Assembly: GCA_003331005.1 (NCBI GenBank)
Contig: QENC01000001.1
Location: 368,001 to 432,000, forward strand
DNA: 64,000 nucleotides
Direction of reading: 5' to 3'
Source of the DNA: Candidatus Tokpelaia sp. JSC085
Lineage (GTDB): Bacteria > Pseudomonadota > Alphaproteobacteria > Rhizobiales > Rhizobiaceae
Of this stretch, positions 51,540 through 62,078 are shown in pieces. The notes under the pieces are model-generated. The model worked only from the letters and a program-made list of their open reading frames with translations. It did not search any database and was not told the DNA's origin. The position numbers and the translations under genes are program-made. Position 1 is the stretch's first letter; the number at the start of each line of letters is the position of its first letter.

Positions 51540-53030
51540 ATGTATCAAGATCGTATTCGCAATGCTTTGCTGATGTCAAAAATCGTCACAGCAGAGGAAG
51601 CCGCTAGTCTCATCAAGGATGGTATGGTTGTCGGTATGAGTGGCTTTACGCGTGCAGGTGATGCTAAGGCAGTACCTATGGCGATGGTCAAGCATGCCAA
51701 ATCAAAGCCTTTCAAAATTTTCCTGATTACCGGAGCATCATTAGGACATGACCTTGATAGGTTATTGTGTGAGGCCGGCATTACAGACCGTCGTATGCCA
51801 TTTCAGGTAGATAAAACACTGCGCAAGGCTATCAATCAAGGCACCGTAAAGTTTATTGATCAACACTTATCCCATACAGTTGAACAACTACGTTCCCGTC
51901 AGTTACCAGACATTGATTATGCTATTATCGAAGCGATTGCTCTGACCGAAGATGGCTTCATTATTCCTACAACATCTGTTGGGAACTCTGCTTCACTTGC
52001 TATGCTGGCTGATAAAGTGATTGTCGAGATCAACTTATCTGTTCGCCTGACCCTTGAAGGGCTTCACGATATCTATATTCCGGGTAAGCGCCCGAATCGC
52101 AATCCGATTCCTATCATGTCTCCTGACAGCAGAATCGGCTCTTCTTTCATACCGGTTTTGCCTGAAAAGATTGTTGCGATCGTCATTAATGATCTACCGG
52201 ATCATCCATCTGCTGTGTCACAGCCAGATACTGAAACCAGTGCTATTACTGAGCATCTTATAGCGTTTTTCCAAGAGGAGGTAAAAGCCAGACGGCTGCC
52301 GATATCGCTGAATCCGATACAGGTTGGCATAGGTGCAGTTGCGAATGCTGTCGTGTCCGGGTTGCAAAAAAGCCCGTTTAAAGAGCTGACGATGTACAGC
52401 GAAGTATTACAGGATTCTACATTTGATCTTATTGATGTGGGAAAGATGGATTTTGCATCTGGCTGTTCAATCATTCTTAGCAAAGAATACGGTAAACGCA
52501 TCTGGAGTAATTTTGAATCTTATAAGGATAAACTGATCCTGCGACCGCAGGAAATCAGCAATCATCCTGAAGTGATTCGCCGTCTAGGGGTTATCGCTAT
52601 TAATACTGCCTTGGAATTTGACATTTATGGAAATGTCAATTCAACTCATGTTAATGGGACCCATATGATGAATGGTATTGGTGGATCCGGTGATTTTACC
52701 AGAAATGCCTATTTGTCAATTTTTATCAGCAAAGCAGTTGTCAAAAACGGTGCAATCTCCTCTATTGTCCCAATGGTTTCTCATGTTGATCATACTGAAC
52801 ATGATGTTAGCATTTTGGTTACTGATATCGGTCTTGCTGATCTTCGTGGCCTGGCTCCACGTGAGCGTGCACCAATTATTATCAAAAATTGTGTTCATCC
52901 ATCCTGCCGTGAGAAATTGCTGGATTATTTTGAGCGTGCCTGTCACAAGGTAGGTGGTCAAACACCGCATCTTCTTGAAGAGGCTTATGCTTGGCATATC
53001 AAAGCTATGAATGAAGGCAGCATGCATTAG
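51540..53030 (+). CDS. Acetyl-CoA hydrolase / succinate:acetate CoA-transferase family
   Basis: Class I CoA-transferase of 496 residues, related to Cat1/AarC/ScpC. The start at 51540 (MYQDRIRNALLMSK) has GGAGGAG 3-6 bases ahead; upstream in-frame ATGs at 51474 and 51537 are less likely. Key blocks: VVGMSGFTRAGDAKAVP, GIGAVANAVVSGL, the catalytic-Glu region MYSEVLQDSTF, and the C-terminal HVNGTHMMNGIGGSGDF and FTRNAYLSI. It likely moves CoA between acetate and succinate or similar acids. Confidence 0.9.
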   Translation: MYQDRIRNALLMSKIVTAEEAASLIKDGMVVGMSGFTRAGDAKAVPMAMVKHAKSKPFKIFLITGASLGHDLDRLLCEAGITDRRMPFQVDKTLRKAINQGTVKFIDQHLSHTVEQLRSRQLPDIDYAIIEAIALTEDGFIIPTTSVGNSASLAMLADKVIVEINLSVRLTLEGLHDIYIPGKRPNRNPIPIMSPDSRIGSSFIPVLPEKIVAIVINDLPDHPSAVSQPDTETSAITEHLIAFFQEEVKARRLPISLNPIQVGIGAVANAVVSGLQKSPFKELTMYSEVLQDSTFDLIDVGKMDFASGCSIILSKEYGKRIWSNFESYKDKLILRPQEISNHPEVIRRLGVIAINTALEFDIYGNVNSTHVNGTHMMNGIGGSGDFTRNAYLSIFISKAVVKNGAISSIVPMVSHVDHTEHDVSILVTDIGLADLRGLAPRERAPIIIKNCVHPSCREKLLDYFERACHKVGGQTPHLLEEAYAWHIKAMNEGSMH

Positions 53031-53032
53031 AG

Positions 53033-53935
53033 ATGAGACCTTCTTGCCCCTCTGGGTATACTGCTCGTATCCCTACCGTAAAGCCAAAACCAGCGCTTTA
53101 TTTGGTCGCAACTCCTATTGGAAATCTTGCGGATATAACACTCCGTGCTCTTGAGATTTTAGCGGGAGCCGATATCCTGGCCAGTGAAGATACGCGTGTC
53201 ACCAGAGTATTGCTTGAGCGTTATGCTATTCGGAGAAATCCTGTGATTTATCATGAGCACAATGCCCAAGAAGCAGGAATGCGCCTTCTTAATGCGTTGC
53301 AATCTGGGAAAAGTGTTGCTCTTGTTTCAGATGCAGGAACACCGTTGATTTCTGATCCTGGCTTTAAACTTGTTAAGAAGGCACGCAAGGCAGACATCCC
53401 GATCGTACCGATTCCAGGTCCATCAGCAGTTATTACTGCATTGATTCCCACAGGATTACCAACAGACAGCTTCTTTTTTTGTGGATTTCTTGCTGTTCGA
53501 CAGGTTGCGCGCAGAAAACGCCTTGAAATCTTGAAAACCATAGATTCAACATTGATTTTCTATGAGTCTCCTCACCGTGTTTCTAGAACACTCGTTGATA
53601 TGGCAGAGATTTTTGGAGCGAATCGTCCTGCAGCCCTCTGCCGTGAACTGACAAAAACATTTGAATCAGTATATACATCAACCCTTTCTGCCTTATCTGC
53701 CGCATACAATAAAGAAAGCCATCCGCGAGGTGAAATCGTTCTTGTCGTTGGCCCAGCGGAAGATAATATTCCGACATGTAATATAGAGGCAACAGATCGA
53801 ATGCTGCTTGATCTTATACAAAACATGTCTACTGCTGAAGCAGTGAGAAAGGTGGCACAAATGACAGGACAGAAAAAGAAGGTGCTGTATACCCGTGTAA
53901 TAGAACTAAAAGCACAACAGCATAATGAAATATAA
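53033..53935 (+). CDS. rsmI: 16S rRNA 2'-O-methyltransferase RsmI
   Basis: Methylates C1402 of 16S rRNA. The tetrapyrrole-methylase fold covers 300 residues: YLVATPIGNLADITLRALE, ASEDTRVTRVLL, VSDAGTPLISDPGF and IPGPSAVITALIPTGLPTD are all present. It starts 2 bases after the CoA-transferase stop. The yraN gene often next to rsmI is not seen. Confidence 0.96.
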   Translation: MRPSCPSGYTARIPTVKPKPALYLVATPIGNLADITLRALEILAGADILASEDTRVTRVLLERYAIRRNPVIYHEHNAQEAGMRLLNALQSGKSVALVSDAGTPLISDPGFKLVKKARKADIPIVPIPGPSAVITALIPTGLPTDSFFFCGFLAVRQVARRKRLEILKTIDSTLIFYESPHRVSRTLVDMAEIFGANRPAALCRELTKTFESVYTSTLSALSAAYNKESHPRGEIVLVVGPAEDNIPTCNIEATDRMLLDLIQNMSTAEAVRKVAQMTGQKKKVLYTRVIELKAQQHNEI

Positions 53936-53938
53936 AAA

Positions 53939-53956
53939 GGCATACAAGGCATACAA
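53939..53956. repeat. 9-bp tandem duplication
   Basis: GGCATACAA is repeated twice in succession directly after the rsmI stop. Confidence 0.75.
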
Positions 53957-54151
53957 TGAATATTCATATTGCACAACTGTGATTTATCAGTAGATACATC
54001 TTTAAGATCGATCTTTTAATACGCACTCACCTTGATCTATTCAGTAACTACCAAGATTTTCTACTTCTACATCTCAATCTAGAAGAGCGCTAGGAAAGTA
54101 CAGTCAATATCATGAATATGATCGATGAGGCCACTTTTTATGCGGATATAA

Positions 54152-55144
54152 TCAATCTTCAAATTTCAGGGGTCGCGTCACAAATGTCCTGACCGCAGCA
54201 TTAATACTAACATGTCCAGCAAGAATCGCTGCTACTGTGGAGATGATAGGAGCATCAATGTTGTGCTTTTTACATAAATTAGCAGCAACCGGTGCAGTGG
54301 CTACACCCTCTGCAAGAAGAGAGCTATCTATTTGTTTTCCAGTCCCCAATGCTATACCATAGGCATAGTTGCGCGATAGTGGTGATGAACAGGTCAGAAT
54401 CAGATCCCCTAGAACGGAAAGACCTGTCATGGTTTCTTCTTGTCCACCGAGTTTTCTACCGATTTTCCGAAGTTCTGCAAAACCTCGAGTGATAATTGCA
54501 GCCTGTGCACTTGCGCCCAATTTTTGGCCAGCTACCATACCTGCTGCCAAGGCCATAACATTTTTGAGCGCACCACCAACTTCTACTCCAATCACATCCG
54601 TTGATACATAACAGCGAAAGAGGGGACCTGATAACATATAGGCGAGATTGATAGAGAGTCTTTCGTCACTTGCTGCAATCGTGACTGCTGTAGGTAATCC
54701 TTTCGCTACATCGGCAGCAAAGCCAGGACCCGAAAGAGTTGCAATAGAGTTTTTCGGAAAGATATCCCGTGCGATTTCAGACATAAAACGTCCTGATGGG
54801 GAATCAATCCCTTTACAGCAAAGAATTAGAGGAATCTTTGTGGAAACAAAAGGAGCAAAGGATACAAGGGCTTTTGCAAGGACTTGAGCAGGGACAACCA
54901 CCATAACAAGATCGGCAATACTCAACGCATCCTGTTGATCTGCCGTTGCCGTGATGGTATCAGGTAACACTATTTCCGGGAAATAGCGGCTATTTCTCCG
55001 TTTGGTATTTATTATTTCTGCATTTTTGCAATCGCGGAGATAAAGGCACACATTGTGTTGCAAATTTGCAGCCATTATAGACAGAGCGGTCCCCCATGCT
55101 CCGCCTCCAAGCACGGTAATGGTAAGAGACTTGCGCGTTTTCAT
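54152..55144 (-). CDS. gpsA: Glycerol-3-phosphate dehydrogenase (NAD(P)+)
   Basis: Supplies glycerol-3-phosphate for phospholipids. It has 330 residues: the Rossmann start [34 protein letters not shown], the substrate-site [16 protein letters not shown] with catalytic Lys, and [14 protein letters not shown]. It overlaps the tsaD stop by 4 bases (ATGA), so the two are co-translated. Confidence 0.96.
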   Translation of the reverse strand: MKTRKSLTITVLGGGAWGTALSIMAANLQHNVCLYLRDCKNAEIINTKRRNSRYFPEIVLPDTITATADQQDALSIADLVMVVVPAQVLAKALVSFAPFVSTKIPLILCCKGIDSPSGRFMSEIARDIFPKNSIATLSGPGFAADVAKGLPTAVTIAASDERLSINLAYMLSGPLFRCYVSTDVIGVEVGGALKNVMALAAGMVAGQKLGASAQAAIITRGFAELRKIGRKLGGQEETMTGLSVLGDLILTCSSPLSRNYAYGIALGTGKQIDSSLLAEGVATAPVAANLCKKHNIDAPIISTVAAILAGHVSINAAVRTFVTRPLKFED

Positions 55145-56220
55145 ACCTTCGATCCTTTGCGACCGGCTCCAATCCGAGGAGTAGCGTTTTCATCCAGCGG
55201 CCAACGAGCACGCGGCCCTATGTCAAGATGGCTACTTTTGCCATGTGCCCAATGCTCTGCCCCAGCCCAAGCAATCATGGCCGCATTATCGGTGCAGAGA
55301 TCAGATGGTGGCGCAATGAATAGAAAGCCATATATACTGCAAAGTTTTTCTAGTCTATAGCGAATTGTCTTGTTCGCAGCAACACCACCTGCTACGACAA
55401 GTACAGATTCTTCCTGTTTAGGGAAAATTTCACGAAACAGAGCAAAAGACAATAAAACCTTATCAGAAAGGATATCCGTCACTGCTGTCTGAAAAGCAGC
55501 ACAGATATCGGCAACATCTTGTTTCTTTAAAGGAGAAAGCCTCGCCATTGCATACCGCACGGCGGTTTTGAGGCCAGAGAATGAAAAATCAGGACTGAGT
55601 CTATTCTTCAATGGTCTAGGAAGCACAATGCGCTTTGGATCGCCGTTGTATGCAGCCTGTTCAACGGCTGGACCGCCTGGATAGGGCAATCCAAGTAATC
55701 TGGCTGTTTTATCAAAGGCTTCTCCGAGTGCATCGTCAATGGTTGTGCCAAGGCGCTTATATTTTCCAAAATCTCGTATCAGAATTATTTGGGTATGACC
55801 ACCTGAGACAAGTAGAAAAAGATATGGAAAAGCCACCTGATCTGTAAGTCGTGCGGTTAACGCATGGCCTTCCAAATGATTGATAGCGATCAAAGGCTTC
55901 TTTGCAGAAAAAGCAATGGCTTTTGCTGTCATCAAGCCAACAAGTAACCCGCCAATTAAGCCTGGACCGGATGTTACTGCGACTGCATCCATATTTTGAA
56001 GTAAACTTCCTGCTTCTTCCATGGCCTTTTTTATCAATCGATCAAGTATCTTGATATGAGCACGAGCAGCTATTTCTGGGACAACTCCCCCATAGGGGGC
56101 ATGTTCATCTGCCTGGCTCCGGACAATATTGGAAAGAATATATCCACATCCTTTACTATCACGTTCGACAACAGCTGTTGCTGTTTCATCACAACTTGTT
56201 TCTATTCCTAAAACACGCAT
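55141..56220 (-). CDS. tsaD: tRNA threonylcarbamoyladenosine biosynthesis protein TsaD
   Basis: Transfers the threonylcarbamoyl group to A37 of ANN-decoding tRNAs. The start at 56220 gives the canonical [19 protein letters not shown]; an ATG at 56241 adds seven residues and intrudes toward hemC. Metal ligands are in [13 protein letters not shown] near residue 115, with [12 protein letters not shown] and [11 protein letters not shown] following. It is 359 residues long, divergent from hemC and coupled to gpsA. Confidence 0.96.
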   Translation of the reverse strand: MRVLGIETSCDETATAVVERDSKGCGYILSNIVRSQADEHAPYGGVVPEIAARAHIKILDRLIKKAMEEAGSLLQNMDAVAVTSGPGLIGGLLVGLMTAKAIAFSAKKPLIAINHLEGHALTARLTDQVAFPYLFLLVSGGHTQIILIRDFGKYKRLGTTIDDALGEAFDKTARLLGLPYPGGPAVEQAAYNGDPKRIVLPRPLKNRLSPDFSFSGLKTAVRYAMARLSPLKKQDVADICAAFQTAVTDILSDKVLLSFALFREIFPKQEESVLVVAGGVAANKTIRYRLEKLCSIYGFLFIAPPSDLCTDNAAMIAWAGAEHWAHGKSSHLDIGPRARWPLDENATPRIGAGRKGSKV

Positions 56221-56262
56221 ACAAGGTTGAACCTTTTTCAAAGTTTTGTAAAAAAGAGTATC

Positions 56263-57207
56263 ATGTGTAACAGAATATGCAAAGACTTACCGTTAAGAAT
56301 TGGCACACGTAGTAGTGCCCTAGCATTAGCACAGGCGCATGAAGTCCGCACTTTACTCATGCAGGTTCATAACCTTCCAATTGATGCATTTGAAATTGTG
56401 CCGATTTCAACAGAAGGTGATCGGATAGCCTCCTCTTCCCTTGCTTTTATGGGTGGAAAAGGCCTTTTTACCAAAGAAATAGAAATGGCTCTACAGGAAG
56501 GTCACATCGATATAGCTGTGCATTCTACTAAGGATATGCCAGTCATTTTACCGGACAATTTACATTTATCTGTATATCTCAAACGTGAGGATCCACGCGA
56601 TGCTTTCATTGGAAAGACAATAGAACACATCCGTGATTTGCCGTATGGTGCAAGCATTGGTTCATCATCAACACGGCGGCAAGCACAAATTCATAGAATC
56701 CGGCCTGATTTGAATATTGTGCCTTACCGAGGAAATATACAGACTCGCCTAGCCGGCTTGACTCAAAAAGATATTGCCGGTACACTTCTAGCACTGGCTG
56801 GTCTGAAACGCCTTCATCTTCAGGCTGTTGTGACAGAAATAATGGACCCTGAATATTTTTTGCCCACTCCAGGACAGGGTGTCATTGTAGTTGAAAGCCG
56901 TACCGATGACAGCAAGACTAATGCCTTTATAAAGCCTTTAGCAGATGTCAACACCCATTATGAGATGACTTGTGAACGCGTTTTCATGGCTACACTTGAT
57001 GGTTCATGTCGCATGCCGCTCGGCGGTCTTGCAAAGATCCGTGGTGATAAAATTTATTTTTCTGGTATGATTATGACACTGGACGGTAGAATTTCCTATG
57101 AAATCAACCTACATGGTTTTTTTTGTGATGCAGCAGAAATCGGGAAAAACGCCGCAGAAAAACTTAAAAAAGATGCCGGTTCTTCTTTTTTTGAAAACTG
57201 GGTTTAA
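56263..57207 (+). CDS. hemC: Porphobilinogen deaminase (hydroxymethylbilane synthase)
   Basis: Polymerises four porphobilinogens in heme synthesis. The start at 56263 ([20 protein letters not shown]), with AAGAG just upstream, gives 314 residues; the open frame extends back to 56227 into the tsaD promoter. Features: [13 protein letters not shown] (catalytic Asp), [14 protein letters not shown], and the dipyrromethane cofactor cysteine in [10 protein letters not shown] near residue 250. It is directly followed by hemD with no gap. Confidence 0.96.
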   Translation: MCNRICKDLPLRIGTRSSALALAQAHEVRTLLMQVHNLPIDAFEIVPISTEGDRIASSSLAFMGGKGLFTKEIEMALQEGHIDIAVHSTKDMPVILPDNLHLSVYLKREDPRDAFIGKTIEHIRDLPYGASIGSSSTRRQAQIHRIRPDLNIVPYRGNIQTRLAGLTQKDIAGTLLALAGLKRLHLQAVVTEIMDPEYFLPTPGQGVIVVESRTDDSKTNAFIKPLADVNTHYEMTCERVFMATLDGSCRMPLGGLAKIRGDKIYFSGMIMTLDGRISYEINLHGFFCDAAEIGKNAAEKLKKDAGSSFFENWV

Positions 57208-57918
57208 ATGTCTATACGCCGGTCAGTCCTAATCATGCGGCCATTTCCTGCAGCACGTCGGACAGCTGCACGAATCAAAGCGAAGGGTTTTGAGCCTTTT
57301 GTGCTCCCGCTAAGTATAATAAAGCCTGTTAACGCTCTTTTTCCTGATAAAAGCTATGATGCAATCATTGCCACAAGCGCAAACGCTTTTCTGCAATCTT
57401 TACCACTAGCATATGAGGCTAGTCTTACAAAGTTACCACTTTATTGTGCTGGTCAACGCACAGCACAGGCTGCACAAAAACATGGATTTACCTCTATTGC
57501 CGCCATTGCAAAGACTGCCAAGAGTCTTTGCTCTGAAATTGGAATGGCAACAAGACATAGACGATTTATCTATCTTGCGGGGAGACACAGGCAATCTGAT
57601 TTGGAAAACCACTGTCGTAGTATGAAAATAGAGGTCGATAGCATTGAGGTTTATGAAATACAGTTCTTGACACCTACAATAATCCAGTATGCAAACATGC
57701 CAAGCACAATTGATTTTATTCTCCTTTACTCCTCTGGCAATGTCAGTACACTAGCTTCTTTCTCAGATAGAATAACACCAAAGAGCAGAATTCTGTGTCT
57801 ATCCTCTCGTATAGCTGAAACCCTACCAAGGTCGCTGAAAGGTGAAATATTATATGCTAAAGAACCAACGGAAAAAGCCTTATTTTCCCTATTATTTCAT
57901 AATAAAATTAATACCTAA
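57208..57918 (+). CDS. hemD: Uroporphyrinogen-III synthase
   Basis: Cyclises hydroxymethylbilane with D-ring inversion. The 236-residue protein is poorly conserved in sequence, as usual; it is recognised by the IMRPFPAARRTAARIKAKGF start, YDAIIATSANAFL, AGQRTAQAAQKHGF and LLYSSGNVSTLASF blocks and by its position directly after hemC. The mitofilin and hemY-like genes that usually follow in Hyphomicrobiales are absent. Confidence 0.93.
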   Translation: MSIRRSVLIMRPFPAARRTAARIKAKGFEPFVLPLSIIKPVNALFPDKSYDAIIATSANAFLQSLPLAYEASLTKLPLYCAGQRTAQAAQKHGFTSIAAIAKTAKSLCSEIGMATRHRRFIYLAGRHRQSDLENHCRSMKIEVDSIEVYEIQFLTPTIIQYANMPSTIDFILLYSSGNVSTLASFSDRITPKSRILCLSSRIAETLPRSLKGEILYAKEPTEKALFSLLFHNKINT

Positions 57919-58283
57919 TCCTTTGAGAAATGATGGTGCACAACATGCTCATGAGGTCAGAACACACACGGGTATCATTTACCACGCATACTGTCCGCAA
58001 ATTTCTTAAATTTATAAATTATAAATGGCGTTTGCTTTTCTTAGCTTATGACTGTAGCGTGTCTCAATACCGAGACTGCGAATGCTTGAGACAGAATATG
58101 CCTTTCAATTATGCATAGTGGAGGAGTGGTTCAATATCAGGAACTCCACGAGGTTCTAAGAAATTCCACTAGTAGTGTGTATGTTCAGTCAAGGAGTGCG
58201 ATGAAGTAATTCTTGAAAAGAAATAACGTGTCATTCTTTTATCAACAAGATGATGTCTTGAAAAGCAATTTTAAGAAAAAATT
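57919..58283. other. Interval between hemD and the glycosyltransferase island
   Basis: About 365 bases without a supported gene. No copy of the tRNA-Ser 3' end that could serve as an attachment site is visible here. Confidence 0.5.
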
Positions 58284-58598
58284 ATGAATCAGAACAATCT
58301 TTCAAATGAAATGCTTCTCACACGGATTCAGTTACTAGAAAAACAATGTCAGTCACTCCGGTTGAATATCAAATACCAGCGTTATCATTTATTGCAAATG
58401 AACAGCAATCCGCATTCGTTCAATAACGAAGTAACAGATCTTTTACTGAAGCTCGTCCCTTATAAATTCCGTTCTGTGGACCATGTGAAGGATCTTGCAT
58501 ACTCAAGTGATTCCTGGAAGAAAATCATGTGGCGTCATCCCTTTAAGGTGCAGTTGTGGATGACAGTCAAACGTTTGCAGCGTAGACAGAAAGCATAG
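58284..58598 (+). CDS. Small coiled-coil protein upstream of the glycosyltransferase
   Basis: A 104-residue protein that I do not recognise. Residues 6-35 (MLLTRIQLLEKQCQSLRLNI begins at about residue 10) fit a short coiled coil; the C-terminus is strongly basic (WMTVKRLQRRQKA). There is no signal peptide or membrane helix. It ends 19 bases before the glycosyltransferase and shares its strand, so it may be a partner or scaffold of that enzyme. Function is not inferable. Confidence 0.6.
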   Translation: MNQNNLSNEMLLTRIQLLEKQCQSLRLNIKYQRYHLLQMNSNPHSFNNEVTDLLLKLVPYKFRSVDHVKDLAYSSDSWKKIMWRHPFKVQLWMTVKRLQRRQKA

Positions 58599-58617
58599 AG
58601 GATAAAAGATATAAGCA

Positions 58618-60705
58618 ATGCTGAATTCAATCATTCTCAGTATTCACTGTGAAGGCAGTATCTTACTCCCTACATTACGCTCATTATCAAGAGCAGCGGC
58701 TTTTGCTAGTGAGCGGACCTTTGAATTAGTTGCAGTCCTTGATAAGAGCGACGAATTAACACGATCTGTCATTAAAGACTATGATTTCTCTGAGTTCAGA
58801 TTAGTAAAAATTCTTGAAGCAGATTTCGGTTCTGCAGGACTAACCCGCAATCACGGTGTGGAACATGCAACAGGAGAGTTTATATTTTTCTCTGATGCTG
58901 ATGATCTGGTTTCCTATAACTACTTTGATAGAACTATCGATGAATATGAGAAAGATACAGATAAGAATAACGTATATTGTCATGAATATCTCGTTGAATT
59001 TGGCGATTCAAACTCAATAGTCAAATATCATGCCAGCCCCGTTGTTTCTGCATTGATGTTTTTTAAATGGTTTCCATTTACCTCAAGAATGGCTGCTTAC
59101 AAGGATACTTTTATTAAAATTCCTTCTAGTAGTATTTCTACTAGTAATTTTTGCGCTTTTGAAGATTATCATCATGCAACAAAATTAATAGCGGCTGGTT
59201 ATACATTTCGTGTTGTTAGTGATATCGTCCTTTTTTATAGAAGAATTAATGGGAAAGGACTTTTCAACTCTATGGTTAATATGTCACTAAATATAATTCC
59301 TACATGTTCATATTTTAATACTGATATATATACAACTCTTTGTGAGAAAGATTATGCCAAATATAAATTTGGTAGTATACCAGTAAATCCAGACATGCAT
59401 CTAGAAAAAGAGCATATAGGTGCAAATCTAAAACATTTTTATTATGATGCTCATAAAATAGAACCTTTAATAAATAAGGATGGCCCTATCAGAGCTAGGT
59501 TATGGGACAACCTTAATAACTTTGATCTAGAAGCATCGTTATCATATTATGAAATATGTGATATTAGTAAAGGTGTATTTTTCGATCATATTTTTCTTAC
59601 ACATCCCATCGCTATGGGAGGCGCTGAAAAATACATTTTGAATATTATGAATGAGCTTTCAAGAAAAAATGCCCTGTGTCGCATACTCGTCCTTACAGGC
59701 GAAAATTACAAAGGCCCAACCTGGGAAGAACAATTGCCAGTAAACGCGATTCACATAGATCTGTCAATTCTTTGCAGAAATGAGGATATGAACACCCGTC
59801 ACCTTCTGACACTGCGTGTTATTGAGGCGACGGCCAAGTCAGATTGCAAAATTCACATATTATCATCCTTTTACGCTTACGGTTTTTTAGATCTTTATAG
59901 GCCTATACTCAATCAATGGAACTTTATTTTCTATTATTTTTGTGATGATCATTCTTTCGAGAATGGCAAGGTCAAGTTGAATGATGTATTTTATATGATA
60001 GAAAAAAATGCAAATATATGTTCAATGATAATATCAGATAATCTATCAGTTCTTGAGAAGAAAAAGACATTAAAACCTGAAAATGAAAAACTCATTTCTG
60101 AAAAAGGGAGATGCTTATACATTCCTGTAGAAGTAAAAAATGATGCATTATTATCATCATTGAATTCTGATCCCTGTATATTCTGGGCTTCAAGGATTGA
60201 CAGCCAAAAAAGGCCGCATATTATACCATCGATAGGCAAACTCATTGTAAATTCAAGATCAGAGAAAAAGATGCAGATTTATGGGTATTCTGCTTTTGAT
60301 CAACAATTAATAGATATGATAAAAAACTGCGATGACGTGAAATATTGTGGAAGTTTTAACGGAATATCGTCTATACCGTCTAGAATGTCCGATATCCTGG
60401 TTTACACATCTTACGTTGACGGGTTACCAAACGTCATCCTCGAGGCAATAGCCGTTGGTATGCTTATCATCGCACCTGATATCGGTGGTGTATGTGAGAT
60501 CATTAGAAACAATGAAACAGGCATTCTTTTACCCTCTATTAGCAATGATGCAGAAATGGCGAAAGCCTATGCTGAACAGATCCTAAGACTGTTAGATAAT
60601 CATGTTGAGAGAGTACGTCTTGTAAAGAATGCTCAAACTTTGCTGAAAGAACAACATTCTAGTAAGTGTTTTTCAAAAAACATTGCTGATCTTTTTCAGA
60701 TATAA
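58618..60705 (+). CDS. Two-domain glycosyltransferase (GT2 + GT4)
   Basis: A 695-residue cytoplasmic enzyme with two glycosyltransferase modules. N-terminal GT-A/GT2 at about residues 1-220: ILSIHCEGSILLPTLRSLSR, GLTRNHGVEHATGEFIFFSD and the metal-binding DADD. C-terminal GT-B/GT4 at about 325-690: HPIAMGGAEKYILNIMNEL, WASRIDSQKRP, and DGLPNVILEAIAVG, where the usual EX7E reads DX7E. It probably adds two sugars to a surface glycan. The coding sequence is more AT-rich than its neighbours, suggesting acquisition. It lies next to a tRNA-Ser gene. Confidence 0.85.
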   Translation: MLNSIILSIHCEGSILLPTLRSLSRAAAFASERTFELVAVLDKSDELTRSVIKDYDFSEFRLVKILEADFGSAGLTRNHGVEHATGEFIFFSDADDLVSYNYFDRTIDEYEKDTDKNNVYCHEYLVEFGDSNSIVKYHASPVVSALMFFKWFPFTSRMAAYKDTFIKIPSSSISTSNFCAFEDYHHATKLIAAGYTFRVVSDIVLFYRRINGKGLFNSMVNMSLNIIPTCSYFNTDIYTTLCEKDYAKYKFGSIPVNPDMHLEKEHIGANLKHFYYDAHKIEPLINKDGPIRARLWDNLNNFDLEASLSYYEICDISKGVFFDHIFLTHPIAMGGAEKYILNIMNELSRKNALCRILVLTGENYKGPTWEEQLPVNAIHIDLSILCRNEDMNTRHLLTLRVIEATAKSDCKIHILSSFYAYGFLDLYRPILNQWNFIFYYFCDDHSFENGKVKLNDVFYMIEKNANICSMIISDNLSVLEKKKTLKPENEKLISEKGRCLYIPVEVKNDALLSSLNSDPCIFWASRIDSQKRPHIIPSIGKLIVNSRSEKKMQIYGYSAFDQQLIDMIKNCDDVKYCGSFNGISSIPSRMSDILVYTSYVDGLPNVILEAIAVGMLIIAPDIGGVCEIIRNNETGILLPSISNDAEMAKAYAEQILRLLDNHVERVRLVKNAQTLLKEQHSSKCFSKNIADLFQI

Positions 60706-60852
60706 TCTCAGTAGGATGCTCGGCTGAAATATAACAAAGAAGGCCTCATTCCTGGAATTAACAGTAAATAGTACAGTGCATGCAGATGAGTATACAACTC
60801 AATTGTATTGACTGTTATAGATAACAAAGTAAGGATATCAATATAATCTCTC

Positions 60853-60943
60853 TGGCAGAGAGGATGGGATTCGAACCCACGAGAACATACTAAGTCCCAC
60901 TCCCTTAGCAGGGGAGCGCCTTCAACCACTCGGCCACCTCTCC
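60853..60943 (-). tRNA. tRNA-Ser (GCU)
   Basis: A 91-nt class II tRNA with encoded CCA. The anticodon stem CTCCC/GGGAG holds loop CTGCTAA, giving anticodon GCU. It has a long variable arm and the T-arm CGTGG-GTTCGAATC-CCA. The first acceptor pair is G-U rather than G-C. Confidence 0.95.
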
Positions 60944-61157
60944 AACAGAGACGAGAATACTTTTTCTGTCATCAGAGTGCAAGTCCTCCTGAGGAAGAAA
61001 GCATACAACGTGATCCTGATCGACATATTAATGCAATTACTTGTGAATCTTTCCAGAGATAGCCAGGACACGTCAGTATTTGCAGATATATCTCTCTCTA
61101 AAAATCTCTATAAAATAAAGATGTATTTTGTTTTTTCTGAAATACAGGAGATTTTTT

Positions 61158-62069
61158 TTGCATAAAGTTCGTAAGGCGGTTTTCCCGGTAGGTGGGCTTG
61201 GAACACGTTTTCTCCCTGCAACAAAAACAGTACCTAAAGAAATGCTGACAGTCGTGGATAAACCTGTTATCCAGTATGTTGTAGATGAAGCTCGTGCGGC
61301 CGGCATTGAGCATCTTATTTTTGTCACTGGACGCAGCAAGGCAGTCATTGAAGACTATTTTGATGCTCAGGTTGAGCTCTATACAACATTAGCTGCAAGA
61401 GGTAAAAAAGAGGAGCTTGAGCACCTTAAGGATATACAACCACATCCAGGAACAACATCATTTACCCGTCAGCAACAACCACTTGGACTAGGACATGCGG
61501 TGTGGTGTGCTCGTGAATTAGTAGGAGAGGAGCCTTTTGCTCTTCTCCTCCCGGATATGCTGATGCAAGCTAAAAAGGGCTGTTTGTCAGAGATGGTTGA
61601 ACTTTATGGGAAAACAGGCGGAAACATTGTTTCTGTACAGGAATGTCGTCCTGAAGAGGCTCGTCAATATGGTCTTATTGGAAAGGGTTGTTCTATTGCC
61701 CACGGTTTTAGAATTACTACTATGGTAGAAAAACCTCAAAAAGGCAAGATTCCTTCTAACTTGTATATTAACGGGCGTTATATTCTACAGGCAGGGATTT
61801 TTAAAATTTTAGAACAACAAGAATGTGATTCCGATAATGAAATTCAGTTGACAGATGCTATGCTGAAATTATCCGCAATAGAGCCTTTCTACGGGTTCCA
61901 TTTCAGGGGAAAAACATTTGATTGTGGTTCAAAAACAGGCTTTATAAAAGCAAATGTGGCCTTTGCTCTTGCCCGTGATGATTTGCGTGACCAAGTTATT
62001 TTAACGCTGAATGATTTACTGAAGGATGCAATTAGAAAACGTGCAAGTTATATGGACACAGAAGGGTAA
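61158..62069 (+). CDS. galU: UTP-glucose-1-phosphate uridylyltransferase
   Basis: Makes UDP-glucose for surface glycans. The chosen start is a TTG at 61158 with a perfect AGGAG 7 bases ahead; it yields [20 protein letters not shown], the canonical N-terminus, and 303 residues. The upstream ATG at 61128 lacks a ribosome site. Nucleotidyltransferase motifs: [35 protein letters not shown] and FDCGSKTGF. It is followed 9 bases later by kdsD. Confidence 0.94.
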   Translation: MHKVRKAVFPVGGLGTRFLPATKTVPKEMLTVVDKPVIQYVVDEARAAGIEHLIFVTGRSKAVIEDYFDAQVELYTTLAARGKKEELEHLKDIQPHPGTTSFTRQQQPLGLGHAVWCARELVGEEPFALLLPDMLMQAKKGCLSEMVELYGKTGGNIVSVQECRPEEARQYGLIGKGCSIAHGFRITTMVEKPQKGKIPSNLYINGRYILQAGIFKILEQQECDSDNEIQLTDAMLKLSAIEPFYGFHFRGKTFDCGSKTGFIKANVAFALARDDLRDQVILTLNDLLKDAIRKRASYMDTEG

Positions 62070-62078
62070 CCTTTGATC

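Noticed and set aside
57919-61157. Possible integrative element at tRNA-Ser
   Set aside because: No integrase gene and no direct repeat of the tRNA 3' end found on the other side; only the cargo-like genes support transfer.
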